Shown: positions 1 through 7,805 of the stretch, piece by piece
Layout of the letters: each line of letters starts with the position of its first letter
Position numbering within the stretch: position 1 is the first letter of the stretch
Source of the DNA: Rhodospirillaceae bacterium
GTDB lineage: Bacteria > Pseudomonadota > Alphaproteobacteria > Rhodospirillales > JABHCV01
NCBI GenBank assembly: GCA_018662005.1
Contig: JABJHA010000015.1
Span: 62,001-126,000 of the forward strand
Length of the DNA stretch: 64,000 nt
Direction: 5' to 3'
Notes under the pieces: generated by a model
The model's input: the letters and a program-made list of their open reading frames with translations, nothing else
Told to the model about the DNA's origin: nothing
Databases searched by the model: none
Made by a program: the position numbers and the translations under genes

Positions 1-127
1 TGTTGAATTTTCCGATCAGGATATTTTCGATATCACCGATGTGGTTGGCTTTTTTAACTACACCAACCGGCTCGCCCATGGCCTGGACATGATGCCCAAC
101 CCGGATTATCACGCCATGAGTCGCTAG
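1..127 (+). CDS. AhpD-like / carboxymuconolactone decarboxylase family protein, C-terminal end (partial)
   Basis: Only the last 41 codons are inside the window, read in the frame starting at base 2 and ending at TAG 125-127. The residues resemble the C-terminus of peroxidase-related AhpD-fold enzymes, where a segment like VVGFFNYTNRLA followed by a short Asp/Pro-rich tail closes the protein. The catalytic CxxC would lie upstream, outside the window, so activity cannot be judged. A strong terminator hairpin starts at the stop codon. The family call rests on a short segment and is moderately secure. Confidence 0.6.
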   Translation, partial: VEFSDQDIFDITDVVGFFNYTNRLAHGLDMMPNPDYHAMSR

Positions 128-193
128 AGCCGATCACACTTAAACGGTATCATTACTTGATTCAGTTTAAGTGTGTGAATCGGCTCGCTTTTT
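127..193 (+). terminator. Rho-independent terminator of the AhpD-like gene
   Basis: Left arm 127-145 (GAGCCGATCACACTTAAAC) pairs with 165-186, which is its reverse complement apart from a 3-nt bulge. The arms enclose a 19-nt loop. A GC step and a run of T follow at 189-193. The hairpin begins at the last base of the stop codon. Confidence 0.8.
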
Positions 194-201
194 AAAAAAT
201 C

Positions 202-259
202 GATCAGTTTTTCACGTTTCGTTTGAACACAACGTGTTCAAACGAAACGTGAACTGATC
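202..259 (-). terminator. Long hairpin overlapping the stop of the leftward gene
   Basis: Arm 202-230 pairs with 234-259 around a 3-nt AAC loop. The match is complete except for three extra T residues in the left arm. The hairpin reaches the first base of the leftward gene's stop codon (259-261). Beyond it on the minus strand comes the T-rich complement of the A-run at 194-199. It probably ends the leftward transcript and, with the neighbouring hairpin, separates the convergent genes. Confidence 0.65.
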
Positions 260-963
260 TAGTAATCTTCCCAGCTTTCGTATTTGTCGTCCTTTTTCGT
301 CTCTTCCAGGTCATCAAAGGTGCCGGGCTTGGCGGCTTCGCCTTCCTTCATGTCGTGCATATCACTGTCCTGCCACTCGGTATCACCATCGCCGTCGCCA
401 TGATGAACGTAGGCTTCCTGTTGGAAAAAGCTTTCCTCTCCATCTTCATCCTGGAGATTATCCTCGCGATCCTGTTGATCGGCAGGCTCGGTCTCGTCAC
501 TACTTGAAAGCAAACCGTAAAGAAAAACCATGGCATCGGCCCTTCTTCTGAAAAAACCAACAAGACGGTTGGGGCGGCGGTTATTTTTCCTGCCTGATTT
601 CTTACGCCTGGATTTTTTGCTCTTTTTCTTAACAAACGCGGCGGCTCTTTCTATACGGTTTTCTTTTACTTTGCCAAGCAACTGCCTGATGGTGGCTTTC
701 ATAACTGGCAAGCGTTCATCGCTGGCGTCTTCGGGGATCAGTTTTTCAAGAAAAGCCGTCAGTTTGCCCAAAACCGGCATGTCCCGTTCGCGGGTGAAAA
801 TCGTACGGATAATAGCGTCCGTTTGTTGTTTCAATTGGGCCGGTGTTTTGCACGCCGAAACAACAGCCAGCAACCCGGTTTCCTGATCTTCAAACAGGGC
901 CTGCCAATCCGTCGTGCCATCGCTGGTTGACGGCCAGTCGCTTTTTTTTGCAATCGCCACCAT
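259..963 (-). CDS. Hypothetical protein with basic middle and acidic tail
   Basis: I do not recognise the family. The 234-residue product has a mixed N-terminal part (about 1-105) that looks helical, a strongly basic stretch near 112-140 rich in Lys/Arg, and a C-terminal part of about 80 residues dominated by Asp/Glu with several HGDGDGD-like steps. No signal peptide or convincing membrane segment is visible. The opposite charge blocks suggest nucleic acid or protein interaction, but that is inference. The start is ATG at 963. It is the only long open frame here that is not a shadow of another gene. Confidence 0.6.
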   Translation of the reverse strand: MVAIAKKSDWPSTSDGTTDWQALFEDQETGLLAVVSACKTPAQLKQQTDAIIRTIFTRERDMPVLGKLTAFLEKLIPEDASDERLPVMKATIRQLLGKVKENRIERAAAFVKKKSKKSRRKKSGRKNNRRPNRLVGFFRRRADAMVFLYGLLSSSDETEPADQQDREDNLQDEDGEESFFQQEAYVHHGDGDGDTEWQDSDMHDMKEGEAAKPGTFDDLEETKKDDKYESWEDY

Positions 964-1112
964 TCAGATTTTCCGCTTTCACTCGTTTTTGCCCGCTCAC
1001 AGTATAAAAGTACAATTTCGAAAGCTGCACAGTGATGGAGATCACAGAACATAATTGATATGGTAGCAGCGATCGGGGCAGGAAACGTACTAACAAGGGG
1101 GGTTAGTTTAAA

Positions 1113-1556
1113 ATGAAGCTCAATCTGGGCTGCGATCGTGATGTCATATGTTCTTGAACACCTGGGCGCTGATCCACAGGTGTTCCTGGGAATCATGAAG
1201 GAGTTGTACCGTATTTGTGCACCCGACGCGCATATCATCATCACCGTTCCCCATCCGCGGCATGATCATTATCTTTGCGACCCAACCCATGTCCGCCCGG
1301 TTCTTCCCGAAATTCTCAATCTTTTTTCCAAGACTCTGAACCGCCAGTGGAAGGAAATGGGATTGGCCAACACGCCGCTTGGGCTTTATCTGGATGTCGA
1401 TTTTCATCTTGAAAAGATCGAGGTGGTGTTAGCGAGTGGGTTCAGAAGGAAGTCATCGCCGGTAACCTCACCGAGAACGACGTCGCCCACTTGGCAAAAA
1501 CCCAGAACAACATCATTCAGGCCATGCCCATGACTTTGCGGGCGTTAAAAACGTGA
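1113..1556 (+). pseudogene. Degenerate SAM-dependent methyltransferase gene
   Basis: ATG at 1113 opens with MKLNLGC, the usual start of motif I in small class I methyltransferases. The sequence then jumps at about 1135-1141 straight to the SYVLEHLG region, so roughly 50 codons between motif I and the middle of the fold are missing and the frame changes. The next open stretch (1138-1425) keeps PHPRHD and DPTHVRP blocks typical of this family. Near 1425-1432 the frame shifts again: the family-like C-terminus (EWVQKEVIAGNL...) continues in another frame to TGA 1554-1556. One deletion and one frameshift make a functional product very unlikely. Confidence 0.75.
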
Positions 1557-1572
1557 TTTAGAGAACAGAAAA

Positions 1573-2199
1573 ATGTATCAGCCATCACATTTTCAGGAAC
1601 AACGCATCCCGGTGATGCACGACCTTATGCGTGCGCACCCTTTTGCCACACTCATCAGCAACGGAAGCGACGGCTTGTCGGCAGACCACATCCCGCTGCT
1701 TGTTCACGATGACGGTAGCGAGTGCGGCGTCTTGCGCGGTCACATCGCTAAGGCAAACCCGCTGACCAAAAACATTGATCTGTCCGGGGACGTCTTAGCC
1801 GCCTTTCAGGGGCCCCACCATTACATCACACCAGCGTGGTATCCATCGAAGAAGGAACACGGGAAAGTCGTTCCAACCTGGAACTACGCCATCGTACATG
1901 CCCATGGATCCATACGATTTATCGAGGATGCGAACTGGTTGCTTGATCAGGTCACATCCCTGACATCCCAACAGGAAGCAGGGCAGGAACAGCCATGGGC
2001 TGTCAGCGATGCCCCGACGAATTACATAGAATTAATGCTAAAGGCCATCATTAGCCTGGAAATTCCAATCAACCGCCTGCACGGCAAGTGGAAAGTCAGC
2101 CAGAACCGGCCCGAAGCCGATCAGGAAGGCGTTGCCCAGGGGCTTAAAGATAAGGCAACCACCCCTGCCCTTCAGTTGGCAGATTTATCGCCGGATTAA
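1573..2199 (+). CDS. PaiB-family FMN-binding protein
   Basis: This 208-residue protein matches the length and layout of the PaiB group of split-barrel flavin-binding proteins, named after Bacillus subtilis PaiB (annotated as a negative transcriptional regulator) and also resembling FMN-dependent enzymes. Diagnostic blocks are MYQPSHF at the N-terminus, a GHIAKANPL segment, the ITPAWYPSK block and VPTWNYAIVHAHG. No partner such as a PaiA acetyltransferase gene is beside it. The upstream gene is a pseudogene and the downstream gap is AT-rich, so it is probably monocistronic. The family is secure; the function is not. Confidence 0.85.
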   Translation: MYQPSHFQEQRIPVMHDLMRAHPFATLISNGSDGLSADHIPLLVHDDGSECGVLRGHIAKANPLTKNIDLSGDVLAAFQGPHHYITPAWYPSKKEHGKVVPTWNYAIVHAHGSIRFIEDANWLLDQVTSLTSQQEAGQEQPWAVSDAPTNYIELMLKAIISLEIPINRLHGKWKVSQNRPEADQEGVAQGLKDKATTPALQLADLSPD

Positions 2200-2279
2200 A
2201 TTTTTTCACAAATTAATTATTTTCTTTAAAATTAATAACTTAGCAGTAATTACATTTAATTTATGTGTTAAATTTTTAT

Positions 2280-2307
2280 TTGACATTATTTTTTGTGTAT
2301 TTATAAT
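2280..2307 (+). promoter_or_regulatory. Consensus sigma-70 type promoter
   Basis: TTGACA at 2280-2285 and TATAAT at 2302-2307 match both hexamers perfectly with a 16-bp spacer. The region upstream (2200-2280) is extremely AT-rich, as in an UP element. Transcription would start near 2314 and run into the rhodanese-HTH gene at 2351. Confidence 0.7.
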
Positions 2308-2350
2308 ATGTTCTAACAATCAATTAGTGTGAATAAGAGTTAACCGCGCC

Positions 2351-3061
2351 ATGAATACAGAGCCTGAACAGATCGAACTGGAAGAAGCTGACGTTGAAAC
2401 CGTCGCCCACTGGCTTGCGACTGGCGAAGCCTTGCTGGTTGATGTGCGTGAAACATCGGAATTTGAGCAAGAGCACATCCCCGGGGCCATGCTGGTGCCG
2501 CTTTCCATGCTTGATGCCGACACCTTCCCGCGTATCACCATCAAGAAGCTGGTTCTCCATTGCGCCATCGGCAAACGGTCCGCCGCCGCCGCCAAACAAT
2601 TGATCAAGGCCGGGCATGTTCCGCCTATTAATATGACCGGCGGCATGAAGGCCTGGCGCGAAGCCGGGCTTGAAACGGAAATTTTCGATCTGCCCCCTGC
2701 CCCGCCGGAACAAAAGCCGGTGCTGGTCAGCGACTGCATCAAGCCATCGGAAGTTCCACCGGGTTCGGTATTGCTGGACGAGTTCATCAAGCCGCTTGAA
2801 CTAACCACAGATGAGCTGTCACAGGATATCGGTCTGCCACACAGCCATGTCATGGCAATCGTCGAGGGTGGTCGCGCCATTGACGCCGATACCGCCTTCA
2901 GGCTGGCGCGTTATTTCTCAACCACCGAGGAATTCTGGCTACACCTGCAAATGGCTTATGATCTGGAGCAGGCAAAACGCCTCTCAGGTGATGAAATCGC
3001 CCGCACCATCACACCCCGCAAATTCAAGGGCTCATTGAACAGTATTTCAATCGCCCTTTAA
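2351..3061 (+). CDS. Rhodanese domain fused to a HigA-like HTH domain
   Basis: Residues about 12-115 form a rhodanese domain: LLVDVRE near the start, EHIPGA, and the active-site loop with Cys71 (CAIGKRS), followed by a GGMKAW block. Residues about 140-210 resemble HigA/VapI antitoxins: LLDEFIKPLELT, an HTH segment, and an ARYFSTTEEFWLHLQ-like end. A rhodanese would move sulfane sulfur onto Cys71; the HTH suggests DNA binding, perhaps at its own promoter. No HigB toxin gene is adjacent. The domain calls are strong. That the fusion acts as a sulfur-responsive regulator is inference. Confidence 0.85.
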   Translation: MNTEPEQIELEEADVETVAHWLATGEALLVDVRETSEFEQEHIPGAMLVPLSMLDADTFPRITIKKLVLHCAIGKRSAAAAKQLIKAGHVPPINMTGGMKAWREAGLETEIFDLPPAPPEQKPVLVSDCIKPSEVPPGSVLLDEFIKPLELTTDELSQDIGLPHSHVMAIVEGGRAIDADTAFRLARYFSTTEEFWLHLQMAYDLEQAKRLSGDEIARTITPRKFKGSLNSISIAL

Positions 3062-3156
3062 TTAACGTCATCAGATCAAACAGCCATCAAAGGTAGTCAT
3101 TTGGTGGTTGATAATTTGATCGATTCAAAATGCTAGGGCAACTTATCTGCCCTAAC

Positions 3157-3915
3157 TTAAGGGCAGGTTGCACTACAAGCACCGCAGATCAGGAATTCCC
3201 GGTTACCTTCCGGACCCTTGATTGGGCTTTCGGTGACGCCCATAACGGTCCAGCCGGCAAGGCTTTCCAGCCAGTTTTGAATTTTTTCGCAAACTTCCCT
3301 GTGCAATTCCGGTTCACGCACCACCCCGCCCTTACCGACCCTGCCCTTGCCAACCTCGAACTGAGGCTTGATCAGGGCGATCAGGTGGGCGCCCGGTGCG
3401 GCCAGCGACAGGGCCGCAGGCAACACCGTCTGCAAGCCGATAAAACTGGCATCACAGACGATCAAATCTATGGGATCGGAAATTTGTTCAGCGGTTATGT
3501 AACGAGCATTGGTGCGCTCCAATACCTCGACTGCCGGGTTCTGGCGAATTTTCCAGGCCAACTGGCCGTGGCCGACATCAACGGCGTAAACCTTTTTCGC
3601 TCCGCCAACCAATAAAACATCCGTAAAACCGCCCGTCGAAGCACCGACATCCAAACAGATCAGACCATCCGGACTGATGTCAAAATGCTCCAGCCCTTTT
3701 GACAATTTCAACCCGCCGCGCGAAACCCAGGGATGGTCCTGGCCTTTCACTTCAAGGGGCAAATCTGCGCTCACTTTTTGGCCGGCCTTATCAAGGCGGC
3801 GGGTTTCAGAATATACCTTGCCTGCCATGATCAACCCTTGCGCCTTGGCGCGGCTTTCCACCAACCCACGATCAACGAGGACCTGATCAAGCCTGGGTTT
3901 GTCTGCTTTAGCCAT
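3157..3915 (-). CDS. tlyA: TlyA family rRNA (cytidine-2'-O)-methyltransferase
   Basis: TlyA enzymes 2'-O-methylate cytidines in rRNA; in mycobacteria this affects capreomycin sensitivity. The 252-residue product has an N-terminal S4 RNA-binding domain (LDQVLVDRGLVESRAKAQ) and a FtsJ-like Rossmann fold with SAM motif DVGASTGGFTD and the VDVGHGQLAWKIR block. I chose ATG at 3915 rather than the upstream in-frame ATG at 3939 because MAKADKPRLDQ is the usual start. This ATG overlaps the stop of the preceding dapB-like gene by a few bases, which implies translational coupling. It is the last gene of the leftward isoprenoid operon. Confidence 0.9.
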   Translation of the reverse strand: MAKADKPRLDQVLVDRGLVESRAKAQGLIMAGKVYSETRRLDKAGQKVSADLPLEVKGQDHPWVSRGGLKLSKGLEHFDISPDGLICLDVGASTGGFTDVLLVGGAKKVYAVDVGHGQLAWKIRQNPAVEVLERTNARYITAEQISDPIDLIVCDASFIGLQTVLPAALSLAAPGAHLIALIKPQFEVGKGRVGKGGVVREPELHREVCEKIQNWLESLAGWTVMGVTESPIKGPEGNREFLICGACSATCP

Positions 3916-4693
3916 CGTTGGCAAACAACAAGGCGTCAAGACCGCGCACCAGACCTTTTACGTCAACCGACATTTTCGCCGCCAGCAAGGTTCCTGAAAC
4001 ATAAGGTTCGGCGCTTTGCCCGGCTTCATGAACGACGCTCAAGCGTTCACCTTCCATGCCGAAGACAGCCTCGCAGCGCAATTTGTAACCGGGAAGGCGA
4101 ACAGAGTGGACTTGCACTCCATTGATATTGGCGCCGCGGGTTTCCGCCGGGCCATGCAGACTTTCAATGGCAAGGGCCTGTTTCGGTTTTTGCACATCTC
4201 CCAGTTTTTCGGCTAACTCGCGAGCGGTGCCGCTGGGCACATCTTCTTTTTCAGCCCAGGCGAAATCGAGAACTTCAAACTGCGGAATATGCTGGGCCGC
4301 GATGAGTGCCAGATGCTGCATCATCGTCGCCGTCACACTGAAATTGCCGCCACCAACAACACCGACGCCTTTTTCTTCGGCTTTGGCGGCGATGTCATCA
4401 TAATCCGCCGCCGTCATTCCCGATGAACCGACGACAACAGCAATCCCGCGCTCGATGGCGTACAGCACATGATCCTTGACCGGCCCGGCACCCGTGTAAT
4501 CGATTAAAACATCAGTTGGTGTTTGAAGTGCCTCGGCGAGGGTTGCACAAATCGTGACGCCGCCCATATCCTTGCCCGCAGCGCTACGCGCGACGGCACC
4601 GACAAGCTCGAAGGTATCGTCCCGCAGGATGCCCTGGGTTACAGCAGAGCCCGTCCAGCCGGTCGCACCGGCGACACAAACCCGAATACTCAT
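3908..4693 (-). CDS. dapB: DapB-family dihydrodipicolinate reductase-like protein (divergent)
   Basis: The 261-residue product has a Rossmann fold with VAGATGWTG in place of the usual GAxGRMG, then LIDYT, GTSG-like VGSSGM, GGGNFSV and VPSGTAREL blocks found in 4-hydroxy-tetrahydrodipicolinate reductase, a lysine-pathway enzyme. The paired histidines of the E. coli HHxxK motif are replaced by Ala145 and Trp146; Lys149 and the PSGT loop remain. It may therefore be a paralogue with another substrate. The start at 4693 has a GGGAGAA ribosome site; the open frame extends farther upstream into dxs. It lies 25 bp after dxs and overlaps tlyA. Confidence 0.75.
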   Translation of the reverse strand: MSIRVCVAGATGWTGSAVTQGILRDDTFELVGAVARSAAGKDMGGVTICATLAEALQTPTDVLIDYTGAGPVKDHVLYAIERGIAVVVGSSGMTAADYDDIAAKAEEKGVGVVGGGNFSVTATMMQHLALIAAQHIPQFEVLDFAWAEKEDVPSGTARELAEKLGDVQKPKQALAIESLHGPAETRGANINGVQVHSVRLPGYKLRCEAVFGMEGERLSVVHEAGQSAEPYVSGTLLAAKMSVDVKGLVRGLDALLFANDG

Positions 4694-4718
4694 AACGTTC
4701 TCCCGTTGATACTTAGAT

Positions 4719-6644
4719 TCAGGCTTCGGCCAACCCGGTTTTTTCGTCCGTCCGGCCAAGCGCCTTCAAGACTGTCTCGACAATAGCCGGAGCGGTCAGG
4801 CCCGCGTCTTCATATTGTTTGTCCGGGCTATCGTGATGGATCAGTTGATCGGGCAATGTCATCGGTCGAATTTTAACGCCGCGATCGAGCAGCCCTTGTT
4901 CGGCCATATACGAAATAACATGAGCGCCAAAACCGCCGGGGGATCCTTCTTCGATTGTGATCAACACCTCATGACGGCTAGCCAAATCCCTGATCAATGT
5001 CTGATCCAGCGGTTTGGCGAAACGGGCGTCAGCTACGGTTGTTGAGTAGCCCCTTGCGGCCAGTTCATCAGCGGCCTTGAGGGCTTCCTGCAAACGCCCG
5101 CCAAGGCTCAGAATGGCGACCACGCCGCCCTCGCGGAGGATACGACCTTTACCGATTTCCAGCACTTCACCTTTTTCAGGCATTTCGACGCCAGTGCCAT
5201 TACCGCGCGGATAGCGTACAGCCGAGGGCCCATCATCTATTTTCGCTGCCGTCGCCGTCATATGCATCAATTCTGCCTCATCGGACGGGGCCATGACGAC
5301 GATATCGGGCAAGCAACACAGATATGCCAGATCGAAAACACCTGCGTGGGTGGCCCCGTCAGCACCGACGAGCCCGGCCCTGTCGATGGCGAAGCGAACA
5401 GGCAGCTTTTGCAATACAACATCATGAACAAGCTGATCATAGCCGCGTTGCAGGAAGGTCGAATAAATGGCCGCAAACGGTTTATAGCCCTGACTGGCCA
5501 TACCGGCGGCAAAGGTCACAGCGTGCTGTTCAGCGATACCAACATCAAAACAACGCTCGGGGTATGCCTCACCAAACATGTCTAGACCGGTGCCCGATGG
5601 CATGGCGGCGGTGATCGCGGTGATTTTCTCATCAACGGCGGCCTCGGCAATCAGGGCCTTGGCGAAAACCTTGGTATAGGACGGTGTATTGGCGGTGCTT
5701 TTTTCAAGCTCGCCGGTAACCAGATCAAACTTGGAAACGCCGTGATATTTGTCAGCAGATTCCTCTGCCGGTCCGTAGCCATGGCCTTTTTGGGTAACCA
5801 CATGCAACAACACTGGTCCCTTTTCCTTGTCGTCCCGCAAGTTTTTCAAAACCGGCAACAGGTGATCAAGGTTATGGCCATCAATAGGGCCGACATAAAA
5901 GAAACCCATTTCCTCGAACAGGGTGCCACCGGTTACCATGCCACGGGCATATTCCTCTGCCCGCCGGGCTGCTTCTTCAATGGGGCGTGGGAACTTTTTC
6001 GACATTTCCTTGGCGAAATGGCGGATCGACCGGTAAGACTTCGATGAAATCAAACGCGACAGATAGGCGCTCATGGCGCCTACCGGCGGGGCGATGGACA
6101 TATCGTTATCGTTAAGAATAACAATCAGACGTGAGTCCATGGAACCGGCATTGTTCATAGCCTCATAGGCCATTCCGGCGCTCATCGCGCCATCACCAAT
6201 GACGGCAATGACATTGTTGTCTTCGCCCTTGAAATCACGGGCAACAGCCATCCCTAGGGCGGCAGAAATAGAGGTTGAGCTGTGACCCGCGCCGAACGGG
6301 TCGTAGATGCTTTCACTGCGATTGGTAAAGCCCGACAGACCCCCACCCTGGCGCAAGGACAGCATCTGTTCGCGCCGACCGGTAAGGATCTTGTGCGGAT
6401 AACACTGGTGCCCGACATCCCATATCAACCGGTCATCAGGGGTGTCAAAAACATGATGCAGGGCGACCGTCAGCTCGACGACGCCAAGGCTGGCGCCCAG
6501 ATGGCCACCCGTAATGGAGACAACGCGGATCGTGTCCTGGCGCAGTTCATCGGCCAGTTGGCTCAGTTTTTCGTTGGAAAAATCCCTGATATCGGCGGGT
6601 TTTGAGACAGTATCCAACAACGGTGTGTTATTTTTATTACTCAC
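4719..6644 (-). CDS. dxs: 1-deoxy-D-xylulose-5-phosphate synthase
   Basis: The enzyme joins pyruvate and glyceraldehyde 3-phosphate, the first step of the MEP isoprenoid pathway, using thiamine diphosphate. At 641 residues it is full length. Visible landmarks are GGHLGASLG and [10 protein letters not shown] in the N-terminal domain, the thiamine diphosphate motif [31 protein letters not shown] and [15 protein letters not shown] in the pyrimidine domain, and a transketolase C-terminal domain. It sits 10 bp downstream of ispA in the same operon, so precursor synthesis and prenyl chain assembly are co-transcribed. Confidence 0.97.
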   Translation of the reverse strand: MSNKNNTPLLDTVSKPADIRDFSNEKLSQLADELRQDTIRVVSITGGHLGASLGVVELTVALHHVFDTPDDRLIWDVGHQCYPHKILTGRREQMLSLRQGGGLSGFTNRSESIYDPFGAGHSSTSISAALGMAVARDFKGEDNNVIAVIGDGAMSAGMAYEAMNNAGSMDSRLIVILNDNDMSIAPPVGAMSAYLSRLISSKSYRSIRHFAKEMSKKFPRPIEEAARRAEEYARGMVTGGTLFEEMGFFYVGPIDGHNLDHLLPVLKNLRDDKEKGPVLLHVVTQKGHGYGPAEESADKYHGVSKFDLVTGELEKSTANTPSYTKVFAKALIAEAAVDEKITAITAAMPSGTGLDMFGEAYPERCFDVGIAEQHAVTFAAGMASQGYKPFAAIYSTFLQRGYDQLVHDVVLQKLPVRFAIDRAGLVGADGATHAGVFDLAYLCCLPDIVVMAPSDEAELMHMTATAAKIDDGPSAVRYPRGNGTGVEMPEKGEVLEIGKGRILREGGVVAILSLGGRLQEALKAADELAARGYSTTVADARFAKPLDQTLIRDLASRHEVLITIEEGSPGGFGAHVISYMAEQGLLDRGVKIRPMTLPDQLIHHDSPDKQYEDAGLTAPAIVETVLKALGRTDEKTGLAEA

Positions 6645-6654
6645 GTTTTACCTA

Positions 6655-7542
6655 TCAAGCCCGGCGCTTTATGACAAACGCCGCTAATTCCCTTAAAGGG
6701 TCTGCCTTTTCACCGAAAAGATCAAGATGTTCGCACGCCTGGGCGACCAGCAATTCTGCCTGTTCGCGGGCGCGCTCCACTCCAAGCAGGGAAACGAACG
6801 TCGCTTTTCCAGCTTCTTCATCCTTGCCGGTCTTTTTGCCGACAGTCTTCTCGTCCCCTTCAACATCCAGTAAATCATCGGCTATCTGAAAGGCTAATCC
6901 CAGGTCATGGGCGTAGGCATGGAGGGCGTGTCTGGCGCCATCGGTAGCCTTGCCAAGAATGGCCCCGGCTTCACAGGCAACGGCGATCAGCATACCGGTC
7001 TTCATTCTTTGCAAGCGTGTGATTTCGGGCATGTTGAGGGTTTCGGTTTCGGCGATCAGATCAAGCATTTGACCACCGACCATCCCTTCGGAACCGGCGG
7101 CCCGCGCCAATGCTATCACCAGATCAGAGCGGACATGGGGATCGGGGTGCGTCTCATCACCGGCCAACACTTCAAAGGCCTTGGTCAGCAACGCGTCCCC
7201 GGCAAGGATCGCCGTGGCTTCACCAAATTTGATATGACAAGTCGGCTGACCGCGCCTGAGCTCATCATCATCCATGGCCGGCAGGTCGTCGTGAACCAGC
7301 GAATAACAATGCACCATCTCAATGGCGGCGGCGACGCGCAGTGCTCGCTGTGATTCAACATTAAACAGCCCGGCGGCGGCCAGGCTCAGGAAAGGGCGTA
7401 TCCGTTTGCCACCGTCAAGAACAGCGTAGCGCATGGCCTCGACAAGTTCCGCTTCCGGATCGTCATGCATTTTCAGCAGCCGCTCCAGGGTAAGGTTTAC
7501 CGCGTCGGCCGACGTGCTAAGGGTTGTTTGAAAATCGCTCAC
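6655..7542 (-). CDS. ispA: Farnesyl/geranyl diphosphate synthase
   Basis: A polyprenyl synthetase of 295 residues that condenses isopentenyl diphosphate with allylic diphosphates. The first aspartate-rich motif is in LVHDDLPAMDDDELRRG and the second in FQIADDLLDVEGD; GGKRIRP binds the diphosphate. The open frame runs farther upstream, but GTG at 7542 gives the family-like start SDFQTTLS and lies 5 bp after the xseB stop, so I chose it. The order xseB-ispA-dxs is a common bacterial isoprenoid operon arrangement. Confidence 0.93.
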   Translation of the reverse strand: MSDFQTTLSTSADAVNLTLERLLKMHDDPEAELVEAMRYAVLDGGKRIRPFLSLAAAGLFNVESQRALRVAAAIEMVHCYSLVHDDLPAMDDDELRRGQPTCHIKFGEATAILAGDALLTKAFEVLAGDETHPDPHVRSDLVIALARAAGSEGMVGGQMLDLIAETETLNMPEITRLQRMKTGMLIAVACEAGAILGKATDGARHALHAYAHDLGLAFQIADDLLDVEGDEKTVGKKTGKDEEAGKATFVSLLGVERAREQAELLVAQACEHLDLFGEKADPLRELAAFVIKRRA

Positions 7543-7546
7543 AGTC

Positions 7547-7798
7547 TTAATCCAGGTCAGCCGGTTCCAGTTCCGGTTCCCCGTCAACTCCCAGGACAAC
7601 CTTCTCAACGCGTTGCTGCGCTTGCTTCAACTTGGCTTCGCAATGGTTTTTCAGGTGGGCGCCCCGCTCGTAAGCCTTGATCGACGCGTCAAGTTCACCA
7701 GAGCCTTCTTCGAGCTGGCGGACAATATCTTCAAGTTGTTCAAGGGCGTCCTCGAAACTCAACTTGGCGATGTCGGAAGGAATGCTGTTTTTTGCCAT
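7547..7798 (-). CDS. xseB: Exodeoxyribonuclease VII small subunit
   Basis: An 83-residue protein of the expected size for XseB, which binds the large subunit XseA to form the nuclease that degrades single-stranded DNA to oligonucleotides. The characteristic SFEDALEQLEDIVRQLEEG helix and the second helix with AYERGAHL and CEAKLKQAQQRVE are present. It is located 5 bp upstream of ispA and 8 bp downstream of the HDAC-like gene. xseA is not in the window. Confidence 0.95.
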   Translation of the reverse strand: MAKNSIPSDIAKLSFEDALEQLEDIVRQLEEGSGELDASIKAYERGAHLKNHCEAKLKQAQQRVEKVVLGVDGEPELEPADLD

Positions 7799-7805
7799 AA
7801 CCCGC

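Noticed and set aside
2200-2350. A HigB toxin gene beside the HigA-like fusion
   Set aside because: The upstream gap of about 150 bp is non-coding and AT-rich, and the downstream gene is tlyA on the other strand. No toxin-sized frame exists.
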